Shown piece after piece: positions 1-6,391 of a DNA stretch of 10,945 nt. Origin of the DNA: Pseudomonadota bacterium (GTDB lineage: Bacteria; Pseudomonadota; Gammaproteobacteria; Magnimaribacterales; D2472). The notes under the pieces are model-generated. The model ran no database searches. It was not told the DNA's origin and saw only the letters and a list, made by a program, of their open reading frames with translations. The DNA lies in contig RGHK01000016.1 in the NCBI GenBank assembly GCA_010024215.1, forward strand, positions 1 to 10,945, given 5' to 3'. A program made the translations under genes and the position numbers. Within the stretch, counting starts at the first letter, position 1; the number at the start of each line of letters is the position of its first letter.

Positions 1-63
1 ATATTATCAAGGTTAACCTAAAATACACATCTTTTTTAACATTTAGAATATATATAAATAGAT
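1..63. other. Leader region upstream of rpsP, no clear promoter
   Basis: This is the only gene-free stretch of any size. It is very AT-rich. It holds a perfect 10-base palindrome, AGGTTAACCT, at 10-19, a run of six T at 32-37, and an alternating TA tract just before the rpsP start. TATAAA at 53-58 resembles a -10 box, but I see no partner -35 box at a sensible distance, and such a promoter would leave almost no leader. There is no Shine-Dalgarno-like purine run just upstream of the ATG at 64. The real promoter may lie left of the window. Confidence 0.3.
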
Positions 64-582
64 ATGGTAATAATAAGATTAGCTAGAAGCGGGGCAAAAA
101 AGAACCCTTACTACTTTATAACTGTTGCAGACGAAAGAAAGCCAAGAGATGGAAAATTTATCGAAAGGCTTGGTTTTTTTAATCCGACAGCCAAAGGTCA
201 AGAGGAAAGATTAAGACTTGATCTTGATAAGCTTAATGAATGGGTTTCTAAAGGCGCTCAGTTAAGTGAAAGAGTTCAATCTCTTGTTAAGGAAGCTAAT
301 TTGTCACCAGAAGAGCTTCAAGCAAAACTTGATGCCAAAAAAGCTAAATCTGATGCCAAAAAGGCTGCAGCTGCTGAAAAGTTAGCTAAAGAAGCAGAAG
401 AAAAGGCTGCAGAAGAAGCCGCTGCTGCTGCAGAAGAAGCACCTGCTGAAGAGGAGGCACCTGCTGAAGAGGAAGCACCTGCTGAAGAAGAAGCTCCTGC
501 TGAAGAGGAAGCTCCTGCAGAAGAAGCACCTGCTGAAGAGGAATCTGAAGAAAAAGATTCTTCAGATGATGAAAGTAAATAA
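64..582 (+). CDS. rpsP: 30S ribosomal protein S16 with long acidic C-terminal tail
   Basis: S16 is a small-subunit protein that binds 16S rRNA early in 30S assembly. Residues 1 to about 80 match the bacterial S16 core: the start MVIIRLARSGAKKNPYYF, the segment RDGKFIERLGFFNP, then LDLDKLNEWVSKGAQLSERV. Bacterial S16 is usually about 80-90 residues; this protein has 172. The extra part is a Lys/Ala-rich, probably helical stretch (about 84-115), then an acidic tail with six hexapeptide-like units of Ala-Pro-Ala-Glu-Glu(-Glu) at 126-160, ending in a Ser/Asp/Glu-rich tip. The core identity is certain from sequence; the role of the tail is unknown to me. The last 17 bases overlap the start of rimM, suggesting translational coupling. 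A Shine-Dalgarno sequence is not obvious, but the start is fixed by the conserved MVxIRLxR N-terminus. Confidence 0.97.
   Translation: MVIIRLARSGAKKNPYYFITVADERKPRDGKFIERLGFFNPTAKGQEERLRLDLDKLNEWVSKGAQLSERVQSLVKEANLSPEELQAKLDAKKAKSDAKKAAAAEKLAKEAEEKAAEEAAAAAEEAPAEEEAPAEEEAPAEEEAPAEEEAPAEEAPAEEESEEKDSSDDESK
439..543 (+). repeat. 18-base in-frame tandem repeat encoding APAEEE units in S16
   Basis: Five 18-base units and one 15-base unit follow each other without interruption, each reading GCx-CCT-GCx-GAA-GAx-(GAx). They differ only at third codon positions plus the loss of one Glu codon in the fifth unit. They encode residues 126-160 of S16. The pattern points to expansion by slippage or unequal exchange with selection for an in-frame acidic product. 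Similar units recur in the rplS locus at 1931-2080. Confidence 0.9.
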
Positions 583-1114
583 AGAATTAGAAAATAATCA
601 TATTTGCATAGCCTCAATTGGTAAACCAAGAGGACTAAAAGGTGAATTTTTTCTAAACTCCTTTTGTAATCCAAAAGAAAATATTCTTAACTACTCAGAA
701 TTTTTTATTCAAGATAATAAAATTTCAAATTTTAAGATTGAATATATTAGAAAAATTAATTCAAAATTTTATTCCAAAATAGCTGGAATCGATGATATTG
801 ATTCTATAAAAATATATACAAACTTAAAAATACTTGTAAGCAAAGATGATTTACCTTTGTTAAAAGATGATGAGGCTTATTGGTATGAGCTTGAGGGTAT
901 GATTGTAATAGATCAAGAATCTGGCGATATCTTGGGATCTGTGGATTCTTTAAGTAATTTTGGAGCCCAGGATTGCATTCAAGTTAAACCCAGTGAAAAA
1001 TCAGTAGACAATACACCCAGGTTAATCCCCTATGTAAAAGATGAATATATAAAATTAGTTGATAGAGATAATAAAATAATTTTCGTCAACTGGGACAAAG
1101 ATTACCTCATATGA
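566..1114 (+). CDS. rimM: Ribosome maturation factor RimM
   Basis: RimM is a cytoplasmic 30S assembly factor that binds S19 and helps mature the 16S rRNA head domain. At 182 residues the protein has normal length. The N-terminal RimM domain carries the signature IGKPRGLKGE at 18-27. The C-terminal PRC-barrel begins near residue 103 with AYWYELEG, continues with SNFGAQDCIQV, and ends with the typical LIPYVKDEYIKLVDRDNK and VNW. Two adjacent ATG codons (566 and 569) could be the start; both lie inside the end of rpsP, so the overlap is 17 or 14 bases. Its stop overlaps the trmD start as ATGA. The position between rpsP and trmD is the standard operon order. Identity is seen in the sequence; function is from the family. 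Confidence 0.95.
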   Translation: MMKVNKELENNHICIASIGKPRGLKGEFFLNSFCNPKENILNYSEFFIQDNKISNFKIEYIRKINSKFYSKIAGIDDIDSIKIYTNLKILVSKDDLPLLKDDEAYWYELEGMIVIDQESGDILGSVDSLSNFGAQDCIQVKPSEKSVDNTPRLIPYVKDEYIKLVDRDNKIIFVNWDKDYLI

Positions 1115-1839
1115 GATTTAATGTTTTAACAATTTTCCCTAAAATTTTTAAAATTTTTGATCATGGGGTTATCTCAAAAGCAATTGACAAAAATTTTATT
1201 ATTGAATGCTACGACATTAGAAAAAATGCAATCAATAAACACGGGCAGATTGATGCGAAGCCTTTTGGTGGTGGAGAGGGAATGGTCATGATGCCAGAGC
1301 CACTAAAAAAGACTCTTATAGATATTCCTAAAAATGAAAGAGGCCATATTGTTTATTTATCTCCACAAGGAAAACAACTAAATCAAGATAAAGTTATAGA
1401 GCTATCGTTAATGAAAAATATCACTTTAGTTTGCGGAAGATATGAAGGCGTTGATCAAAGATTTATTGATAAATATGTAGATGAAGAAATATCTATAGGT
1501 GATTTTGTAATGAGTGGTGGGGAGTACCCAGCTGTTTGTTTGATTGATGCAGTTGTAAGAAATCTTCCTGGCACAATTGGAAATAGTGATTCTATAGAAA
1601 ATGATTCATTTTACAAAGGCCTATTAAAAGGACCTGTCTATACAAGACCTAAAATTTTTGATGATATCAATGTTCCCGAAACACTTTTATCAGGAAATCA
1701 TGCAGAAATTAAAGAATGGAAAGAGAGTAAATCATTTATACAAACCTATTTAAGAAGACCTGATTTAATAAATAATGTAAAATTAACAAAAAAACAAAAA
1801 AAACTCTTGGAAGAATTGGCATCTAAGGATATCCTATAG
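1111..1839 (+). CDS. trmD: tRNA (guanine-N1-)-methyltransferase TrmD
   Basis: TrmD uses S-adenosylmethionine to methylate G37 at N1 in tRNAs with a G at position 36, which prevents +1 frameshifting. It is a SPOUT-class trefoil-knot enzyme acting as a dimer. The 242 residues are close to family length. Visible motifs are GGGEGMVMMPEPL (53-65), YLSPQGKQL (82-90), the knot segment VCGRYEGVDQRF (107-118), IGDFVMSGGEYPA (129-141), and the C-terminal LLSGNHAEIKEW and LRRPDL. Arg150 and Asp165 align with the catalytic Arg154 and Asp169 of the E. coli and Haemophilus enzymes. The start overlaps the rimM stop as ATGA, so translation is probably coupled. The stop lies 19 bases before the rplS locus. 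Nothing looks damaged. Confidence 0.97.
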   Translation: MRFNVLTIFPKIFKIFDHGVISKAIDKNFIIECYDIRKNAINKHGQIDAKPFGGGEGMVMMPEPLKKTLIDIPKNERGHIVYLSPQGKQLNQDKVIELSLMKNITLVCGRYEGVDQRFIDKYVDEEISIGDFVMSGGEYPAVCLIDAVVRNLPGTIGNSDSIENDSFYKGLLKGPVYTRPKIFDDINVPETLLSGNHAEIKEWKESKSFIQTYLRRPDLINNVKLTKKQKKLLEELASKDIL

Positions 1840-1858
1840 CACTTTTTAGGCGAATATA

Positions 1859-2322
1859 ATGAACGAAACTGATAAAGAAAATACAATTAACGAAGAAGAA
1901 GTTGTTGAGACTGCTGAAGAAACTGTAACTGAAGAGGCTGCATCTGAAGAAGCTCCTGCTGATGAAGTTGTAGCGGAGGAAGCTCCTGCTGAGGAGTCTG
2001 CATCTGAGGACACTCCTGCTGATGAAGTTGTAGCGGAGGATGCACCTGCTGAAGAGGTTGCATCTGAAGAAGCTCCTGCTAAAGAAGAAAACACAAGGCT
2101 TTTGAAGGAGTTGTTATGGGAATTAAGAATCGTGGACTTAATTCATCATTTATCGTCAGAAAGATTTCTAGTGGAATAGGTGTTGAAAGAACTTTTCAGA
2201 CCCATAGCCCATTAATTGATTCAATTAAGGTTAAAAGAAAAGGTGATGTAAGACAGTCTAAGCTTTTCTACTTAAGAGAAAGATCAGGAAAATCAGCCAG
2301 AATCAAAGAAAGATTAGATTAA
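1859..2322 (+). pseudogene. rplS: Ribosomal protein L19 locus, frameshifted and missing the L19 N-terminal third
   Basis: L19 is a 50S protein at the interface with the 30S subunit. The locus reads in two frames. From ATG 1859 to TAG 2179 one frame encodes an acidic Ala/Pro/Glu/Val repeat. The second frame opens after a TAA at 2080-2082 and encodes RRKHKAFEGVVMGIKNRG, then VRKISSGIGVERTFQTHSP and LRERSGKSARIKERLD, ending at TAA 2320-2322; this is L19 from about E. coli residue 37 to the end. It lies in the -1 frame relative to the acidic reading frame. The usual L19 N-terminus (about 36 residues with a PGDTVxVxV segment) is not found in any frame, so a single-base sequencing error cannot explain it. 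An internal start at ATG 2116, with GAAGGAG at 2104-2110, would give only 68 residues. I see no classic slippery heptamer in the overlap. L19 is essential in E. coli, so a deletion created by assembly or consensus building is likely, but a real lesion is not excluded. Confidence 0.85.
1931..2080 (+). repeat. 60-base tandem repeat (2.5 copies) encoding a 20-residue acidic unit
   Basis: Copies start at 1931, 1991 and 2051. By hand count, copies one and two match at about 53 of 60 bases, and the 20 bases GATGAAGTTGTAGCGGAGGA are identical in both (1961 and 2021). The third copy matches the first at 29 of its first 30 bases and then breaks off near 2080. The unit translates to roughly EEAPAEExASEEAPADEVVA. 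The break point falls within a few bases of where the L19 reading frame opens (2083), which ties the repeat to the rplS damage. Confidence 0.9.
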
Positions 2323-2326
2323 TCAA

Positions 2327-3214
2327 ATGACTAAAGATATTAAAAAGGATCATTTGATTAGATCCTTTTTAGACTCTTTGTTCATAGAAAAAGGCTTATC
2401 AAAGAATACCGTCAAATCATATCAAGGCGATCTTGATGCATTTTCAAATTGGTTGTTTGAGGCCGATTTAGATTTTATTCAAGCATCTTCTGCAGTATTA
2501 AATAAATATATTTCTTCCTTATTTGAATCAGGCTTAAAAAGCTCTTCGGTAAATAGAAAATTATCAGCAATAAAGTCTTTTTATTTATTTTTATTAAAGA
2601 AAAAAATTATAAAAAAATCGCCAGCAGATGAAATTGTTATGCCAAAACAAGAAAAGTATTTGCCTGTATCAATGTCAGAAGATGAGGTAGAAAGGCTATT
2701 AAATAGTCCAAATCTAGAAAAGAGTATTGAGAGAAGAGATAAAGCTATGATTGAAATTTTATATGCTACAGGCATGAGAATTTCTGAACTTGTAAATCTA
2801 AAAATTACTGATTTAGATTTTAATAGATCTGTTCTTAAAGTCTTTGGTAAAGGATCAAAGGAGAGATTAGTGCCTTATGGTGAGAAAGCAGCCGATGCAT
2901 TAAATATTTATCTTAAAGAAAGAAATAATTCTAAATGTAAAGAAATTTTTTTGAGTAATAGAGGCACAAAAATAACAAGAGGTGCTTTTTGGAAAAGAAT
3001 AAAGATTTATATCATCAGAGAAAATCTTAAGCCAACAATTTCACCTCACACGCTAAGACATGCCTTTGCTACTCATCTCTTAAATAGAGGCGCTGATTTA
3101 AGATCAGTACAAATTTTATTAGGACATAGTGACTTATCGACAACCCAAATATATACTCACATTGCAAAGCAACGATTAGGCGAAATTCTTAAAAAGCATC
3201 ATCCAAGAGGTTAA
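2327..3214 (+). CDS. xerD: Site-specific tyrosine recombinase XerD
   Basis: XerD acts with XerC at the dif site to resolve chromosome dimers before cell division, under FtsK control. The 295 residues match XerD length. An N-terminal core-binding (SAM-like) domain covers about 8-95 and the catalytic domain about 110-290. The active-site set is complete: Arg151 in GMRISEL, Lys175 in GKGSKER, His241 and Arg244 in HTLRHAFATHLL, His267 in LLGHSDLSTTQ, and nucleophile Tyr276 in QIYTH. The LLGHSDLSTTQIYTH segment and the C-terminal HHPRG favour XerD over XerC. The ATG at 2327 lies four bases after the rplS stop without a clear Shine-Dalgarno; it is kept because the next possible start (TTG 2378) would cut the conserved FLDSLFIEKGLS helix. 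A terminator-like hairpin lies in codons 5-15. It is followed directly by dsbC, as I recall from Pseudomonas. Confidence 0.96.
   Translation: MTKDIKKDHLIRSFLDSLFIEKGLSKNTVKSYQGDLDAFSNWLFEADLDFIQASSAVLNKYISSLFESGLKSSSVNRKLSAIKSFYLFLLKKKIIKKSPADEIVMPKQEKYLPVSMSEDEVERLLNSPNLEKSIERRDKAMIEILYATGMRISELVNLKITDLDFNRSVLKVFGKGSKERLVPYGEKAADALNIYLKERNNSKCKEIFLSNRGTKITRGAFWKRIKIYIIRENLKPTISPHTLRHAFATHLLNRGADLRSVQILLGHSDLSTTQIYTHIAKQRLGEILKKHHPRG
2341..2371 (+). terminator. Terminator-like perfect hairpin inside the start of xerD
   Basis: TAAAAAGGATC (2341-2351) and GATCCTTTTTA (2361-2371) are perfect inverted repeats of 11 bases around a 9-base loop. The shape, an A run plus GGATC stem, loop, then GATCC plus T run, is that of an AT-rich bidirectional intrinsic terminator. 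It begins 18 bases after the rplS stop but lies within the xerD reading frame (codons 5-15). It could end or attenuate transcription of the ribosomal-protein genes. Only 3 of the 11 pairs are G-C, so its strength is uncertain, and termination is inferred. Confidence 0.5.
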
Positions 3215-3215
3215 A

Positions 3216-3929
3216 GTGAAACAGCTAAGTATTTCATTTATTTTTATTTTATTTTCTTTTTGTGTTGCTGCAAATGAGCAAGAAATAAGAAATAGTTTAA
3301 AAAATATTCTTCCTGATGGTGCGCAAATAGAATCTATTAAAAAAACTGCAATTGAAGGTCTTTATGAGGTTTACTATGGAGATCTTGAACCAATATATGT
3401 CAATAAAGATGGCTCTTTTTTTATTTATGGCGATATATACAAAATAAATACTAATTCAATAACAAATATAACTGATCAAAGTATTAATAAGAATAGAGAA
3501 GCCATATTAAATGGTTTACCCGAAGATGAGTTTATTTCTTTCAAATCCACAAAAGAAGAGTTTTCAGTTATTGTTTTTACAGATGTTGATTGTGGATATT
3601 GTAGAAAATTACATAAAGAAATTGATGAATATAATCAATTAGGTATTTCTATAAAATATGCGGCCTATCCTAGATCTGGATTGGGTACTCAAGCCTTCTC
3701 TAAAATGGTTAGTGCTTGGTGCTCAGATGACCCAAAAGATAGCTTAACAAAATTAAAAAATGATAAAAAAGTAAGTTCATCCTTTTGTGAAGAGCAGCCC
3801 GTATCAAAGCATTATGTCATAGGACAAAAACTAGGTATCACCGGAACACCTGCTCTATTTTCTGCTGATGGTAGATTATTTCCAGGATATGTGGAGCCTG
3901 AAGAATTATTAAAGAGATTAAAATCATAA
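3216..3929 (+). CDS. dsbC: Periplasmic thiol:disulfide interchange protein DsbC
   Basis: DsbC is a periplasmic, V-shaped dimeric disulfide isomerase that reshuffles wrong disulfides and is kept reduced by DsbD. The 237 residues match the E. coli precursor (236). Residues 1-19 form a signal peptide with a Phe/Ile-rich core and a V-A-A cleavage site before Asn20. About 20-80 form the dimerisation domain, and about 105-237 the thioredoxin-like domain with active site Cys126-Gly-Tyr-Cys129, the cis-proline loop Gly-Thr211-Pro212, and a structural Cys169/Cys191 pair as in E. coli. The start is GTG at 3216, one base after the xerD stop, with AAGAGG at 3205-3210 giving one of the better ribosome-binding sites in the window. 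The xerD-dsbC-hom order resembles Pseudomonas. Confidence 0.95.
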   Translation: MKQLSISFIFILFSFCVAANEQEIRNSLKNILPDGAQIESIKKTAIEGLYEVYYGDLEPIYVNKDGSFFIYGDIYKINTNSITNITDQSINKNREAILNGLPEDEFISFKSTKEEFSVIVFTDVDCGYCRKLHKEIDEYNQLGISIKYAAYPRSGLGTQAFSKMVSAWCSDDPKDSLTKLKNDKKVSSSFCEEQPVSKHYVIGQKLGITGTPALFSADGRLFPGYVEPEELLKRLKS

Positions 3930-3933
3930 AATT

Positions 3934-5121
3934 ATGCCAAATCAAGATTTTTCAAATGCAAAAAAACTTCCTCCATATATATTTGGACAAATTAATTTAT
4001 TAAAGCAACAAGCAAGGCTTCATGGAGAGGATATTATTGATTTTGGGATGGGTAACCCTGATCAAGCAACGCCAAATCCAATTGTAGAAAAGTTAATAGA
4101 AACTGTAAAAAATCCAGCTACACATAGATATTCTCAGTCAGTAGGATTACCAAAACTAAGAAAAGCAATTAAAGATTGGTATTCTAGAAAATATAATGTC
4201 GATTTGAATGAAGAGCTTGAGGTTGTGACCTGTATGGGTTCAAAAGAGGGCATAGCTCACTTGTCATTAGCAACGTTATCTCCTGGAGACAATGTTTTAG
4301 TTCAGTCACCCACATATCCAATTCATTCATATGGTGTTGTTATAGCAGGAGCTAATCTGCATTCAATAACTTTAAAAGATGATACGGATAAGTTTTTAGT
4401 TGATATTGAAGATGCTATTAAAAGATCTTCACTAAAACCAAAGATGATCATAATTAATTTTCCATCAAACCCTACTACCCAATACGTATCAATTGAATTT
4501 TTTCAAAAAATTGTAGAAATTGGTAAAAAATATGATATTTGGATTATTCATGATCTTGCTTATGCTGATATTGTATATGACGGCTATAAAGCCCCATCCA
4601 TATTAGAGGTAGATGGAGCAAAAGATATTGCTGTTGAATTTTTTACTTTATCTAAATCATATAACATGCCTGGATGGAGAGTTGGATTCTGTTGTGGAAA
4701 TAAAGAATTAGTTCAAGCTTTAATAAAAATAAAGTCTTATTTAGATTATGGAACATTTACCCCTATTCAAGTTGCCGCTATTAAGGCCCTAAATGATTGC
4801 GATAATGAAGTCAGTGAAATATGTTCTATGTATGAACGCAGAAGAGATGAACTATGTAATGGATTAAATAGAATAGGATGGAGTGTTAAAAAGCCACTTG
4901 CCACAATGTTTGTCTGGGCTAAAATACCTGAAAAATATTCTAAACTTGGCTCCTTAGAGTTCAGTAAGTTGCTTATTGAACATGCTAATGTTGCTGTATC
5001 TCCTGGGGCTGGTTTTGGTGCTGATGGTGATGATTATGTTAGATTCTCGCTTATTGAAAATGAACACAGAACTAGACAGGCTATAAGAGGAATTAAGAAC
5101 TTTTTATCTATGGAAATATAA
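3934..5121 (+). CDS. alaC: Alanine-synthesising aminotransferase AlaC (class I/II, PLP-dependent)
   Basis: AlaC moves the amino group from glutamate to pyruvate to make alanine, in the cytoplasm. The 395-residue protein is very close along its length to what I recall of E. coli AlaC (formerly YfdZ): LPPYxF near the start, GEDIIDFGMGNPD (31-43), SKEGIAHL (103-110), HDLAYADIVYDG (206-217) and VEFFTLSKSYNMPGWRVGF (234-252). Lys241 is the PLP Schiff-base lysine, Asp207 should contact the PLP ring nitrogen, Asn179 lies in FPSNP, and Arg370 in YVRFSLIEN should hold the substrate carboxylate. The start is four bases after dsbC and the stop overlaps the hom start as TAATG. Substrate choice is inferred from similarity to AlaC; related enzymes can use other keto acids. 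Confidence 0.9.
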   Translation: MPNQDFSNAKKLPPYIFGQINLLKQQARLHGEDIIDFGMGNPDQATPNPIVEKLIETVKNPATHRYSQSVGLPKLRKAIKDWYSRKYNVDLNEELEVVTCMGSKEGIAHLSLATLSPGDNVLVQSPTYPIHSYGVVIAGANLHSITLKDDTDKFLVDIEDAIKRSSLKPKMIIINFPSNPTTQYVSIEFFQKIVEIGKKYDIWIIHDLAYADIVYDGYKAPSILEVDGAKDIAVEFFTLSKSYNMPGWRVGFCCGNKELVQALIKIKSYLDYGTFTPIQVAAIKALNDCDNEVSEICSMYERRRDELCNGLNRIGWSVKKPLATMFVWAKIPEKYSKLGSLEFSKLLIEHANVAVSPGAGFGADGDDYVRFSLIENEHRTRQAIRGIKNFLSMEI

Positions 5122-6389
5122 TGAAAACTTTAAAAATTGGTATTTGTGGTTGGGGAAATGTTGCTACTGGCTTATTTAAAGCTATAGAAAAAAACTCTAA
5201 TCTAATTCAATTAAATGGAGGAGTTAATTTAACTATAGATGTAATTGGGGCAAGAAGAGATAATCCAAAGTGCAACCCAGGTAAAACTAAAATAGAAAGA
5301 GATATTTTTGATGTAATAAAACATGATATTGATGTAGTTGTTGAGCTGATTGGGGGAGTTGAGGTTGCAAGAGAATTAATTATTAAGGCAATCACTAATA
5401 AAAAGCACGTAGTTACTGCTAATAAAGCTGTCATTTTTCATCATGGTGATGAATTATTTAAATTAGCTCAGGAAAATGGAGTAAAAATTTTGTTTGAGTC
5501 AGCAGTATGCGCAGGGACACCAATTATAAAATTATTAAAAGAAGAACTTGCCGCTAATAAAGTTTCAAAAATTTCAGGCATGCTAAATGGAACATCAAAT
5601 TTTATTTTATCTAATATGGAGGAAGGTGCTGAGTTTGATAGCACTCTTAAATTAGCCCAAGATAAAGGGTATGCAGAACCAGACCCAGCTTTTGATATTG
5701 AAGGTATGGATGCAGCTCATAAAATTGGAATACTATCATCTTTGGCTTTTGGCACATCATTGCCACCTGAAGATTTCTTTGTAGAAGGCATAACAAAAAT
5801 TCAAAAAAGCGATTTCTCATATGCAATGGATATGGGTTATACGATTAAACATTTAGCTGTAGCTAAAATTAATGAAAGCTCTCTTGAATTAAGAGCGCAT
5901 CCTGCATTAATAAGCCTTGATTCACATTTAGCTAACTTAAAAGGAGTTAGAAATGGCATGGAGATTGATACGGATTTAATTGGTAAAATTCATATAGCTG
6001 GATCTGGAGCTGGACAAGAATCAACTGCTTCTGGTCTTATTTCAGATTTAATCCATCTATCAAATACAAATGAAATCTCAGATCAATTGTATAAAGGTGA
6101 CGAAGGTAAATATCCAGTTTTAGACTTTTCAAATTTAGTTTTTCAGTATTATTTTTATATTGAAGCAGAAGACAAGCCTGGTGTCATGGCGTCTATTACA
6201 TCTCTGATGGCATCAAAAGAAGTTGGAATAGAATCAATTGTTCAAAAAGAAGAACTTGGGGACAGCTGTGTACCAATTATTCTAATAACAGATCCATTCA
6301 AGGAAAGTGATCATGCAGAATTACAAAAAGAACTATTAAATTTGGATTCAGTTAGGGCAATTAGATCAATAAGAATAGAAGCTAAATAA
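5121..6389 (+). CDS. hom: Homoserine dehydrogenase, single-function with C-terminal ACT domain
   Basis: The enzyme reduces aspartate 4-semialdehyde to homoserine with NAD(P)H, the branch point to threonine and methionine. The 422-residue protein has no aspartokinase part. Order: Rossmann nucleotide-binding domain with GICGWGNVATG (7-17) and VVTANKA (97-103), catalytic/dimer domain with FDIEGMDAAHKIGILSSLAFG (191-211, split here from DPAF), then an ACT domain (about 343-422) opening YFYIEAEDKPGVMASI. Lys102, Asp192, Asp197 and Lys201 align with the catalytic set described for yeast homoserine dehydrogenase. The ACT domain predicts feedback control, most likely by threonine. The ATG shares one base with the alaC stop, and thrC follows two bases after its stop, so the three genes are probably co-translated. 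No leader peptide or attenuator is visible before it. Confidence 0.96.
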   Translation: MKTLKIGICGWGNVATGLFKAIEKNSNLIQLNGGVNLTIDVIGARRDNPKCNPGKTKIERDIFDVIKHDIDVVVELIGGVEVARELIIKAITNKKHVVTANKAVIFHHGDELFKLAQENGVKILFESAVCAGTPIIKLLKEELAANKVSKISGMLNGTSNFILSNMEEGAEFDSTLKLAQDKGYAEPDPAFDIEGMDAAHKIGILSSLAFGTSLPPEDFFVEGITKIQKSDFSYAMDMGYTIKHLAVAKINESSLELRAHPALISLDSHLANLKGVRNGMEIDTDLIGKIHIAGSGAGQESTASGLISDLIHLSNTNEISDQLYKGDEGKYPVLDFSNLVFQYYFYIEAEDKPGVMASITSLMASKEVGIESIVQKEELGDSCVPIILITDPFKESDHAELQKELLNLDSVRAIRSIRIEAK

Positions 6390-6391
6390 AG

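Noticed and set aside
10..19. Palindrome AGGTTAACCT upstream of rpsP as an operator
   Set aside because: Ten perfect bases, but no known regulator site is matched and the pairing does not extend further; chance is a fair explanation.
53..58. Promoter -10 box TATAAA before rpsP
   Set aside because: No -35 partner at 16-18 bases and too close to the start codon in a very AT-rich stretch.
439..543. CRISPR-like array
   Set aside because: The repeats are directly adjacent, 18 bases, in frame and lack spacers; they encode a protein tail.
318..674. Minus-strand open frame of 118 residues over the S16 tail
   Set aside because: It is the Ser/Ala-rich mirror of the GAA/GCT repeat codons of rpsP and has no start context or recognisable domain.
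1846..2094. Minus-strand open frame of 82 residues over the rplS repeat
   Set aside because: Same cause: repeat codons without stops on the opposite strand give a Ser/Ala low-complexity shadow.
2084..2110. Programmed -1 frameshift site joining the acidic repeat to L19
   Set aside because: Kept only as a weak alternative: I see no X-XXY-YYZ heptamer in the correct frame, and even a shift would not restore the missing L19 N-terminus.
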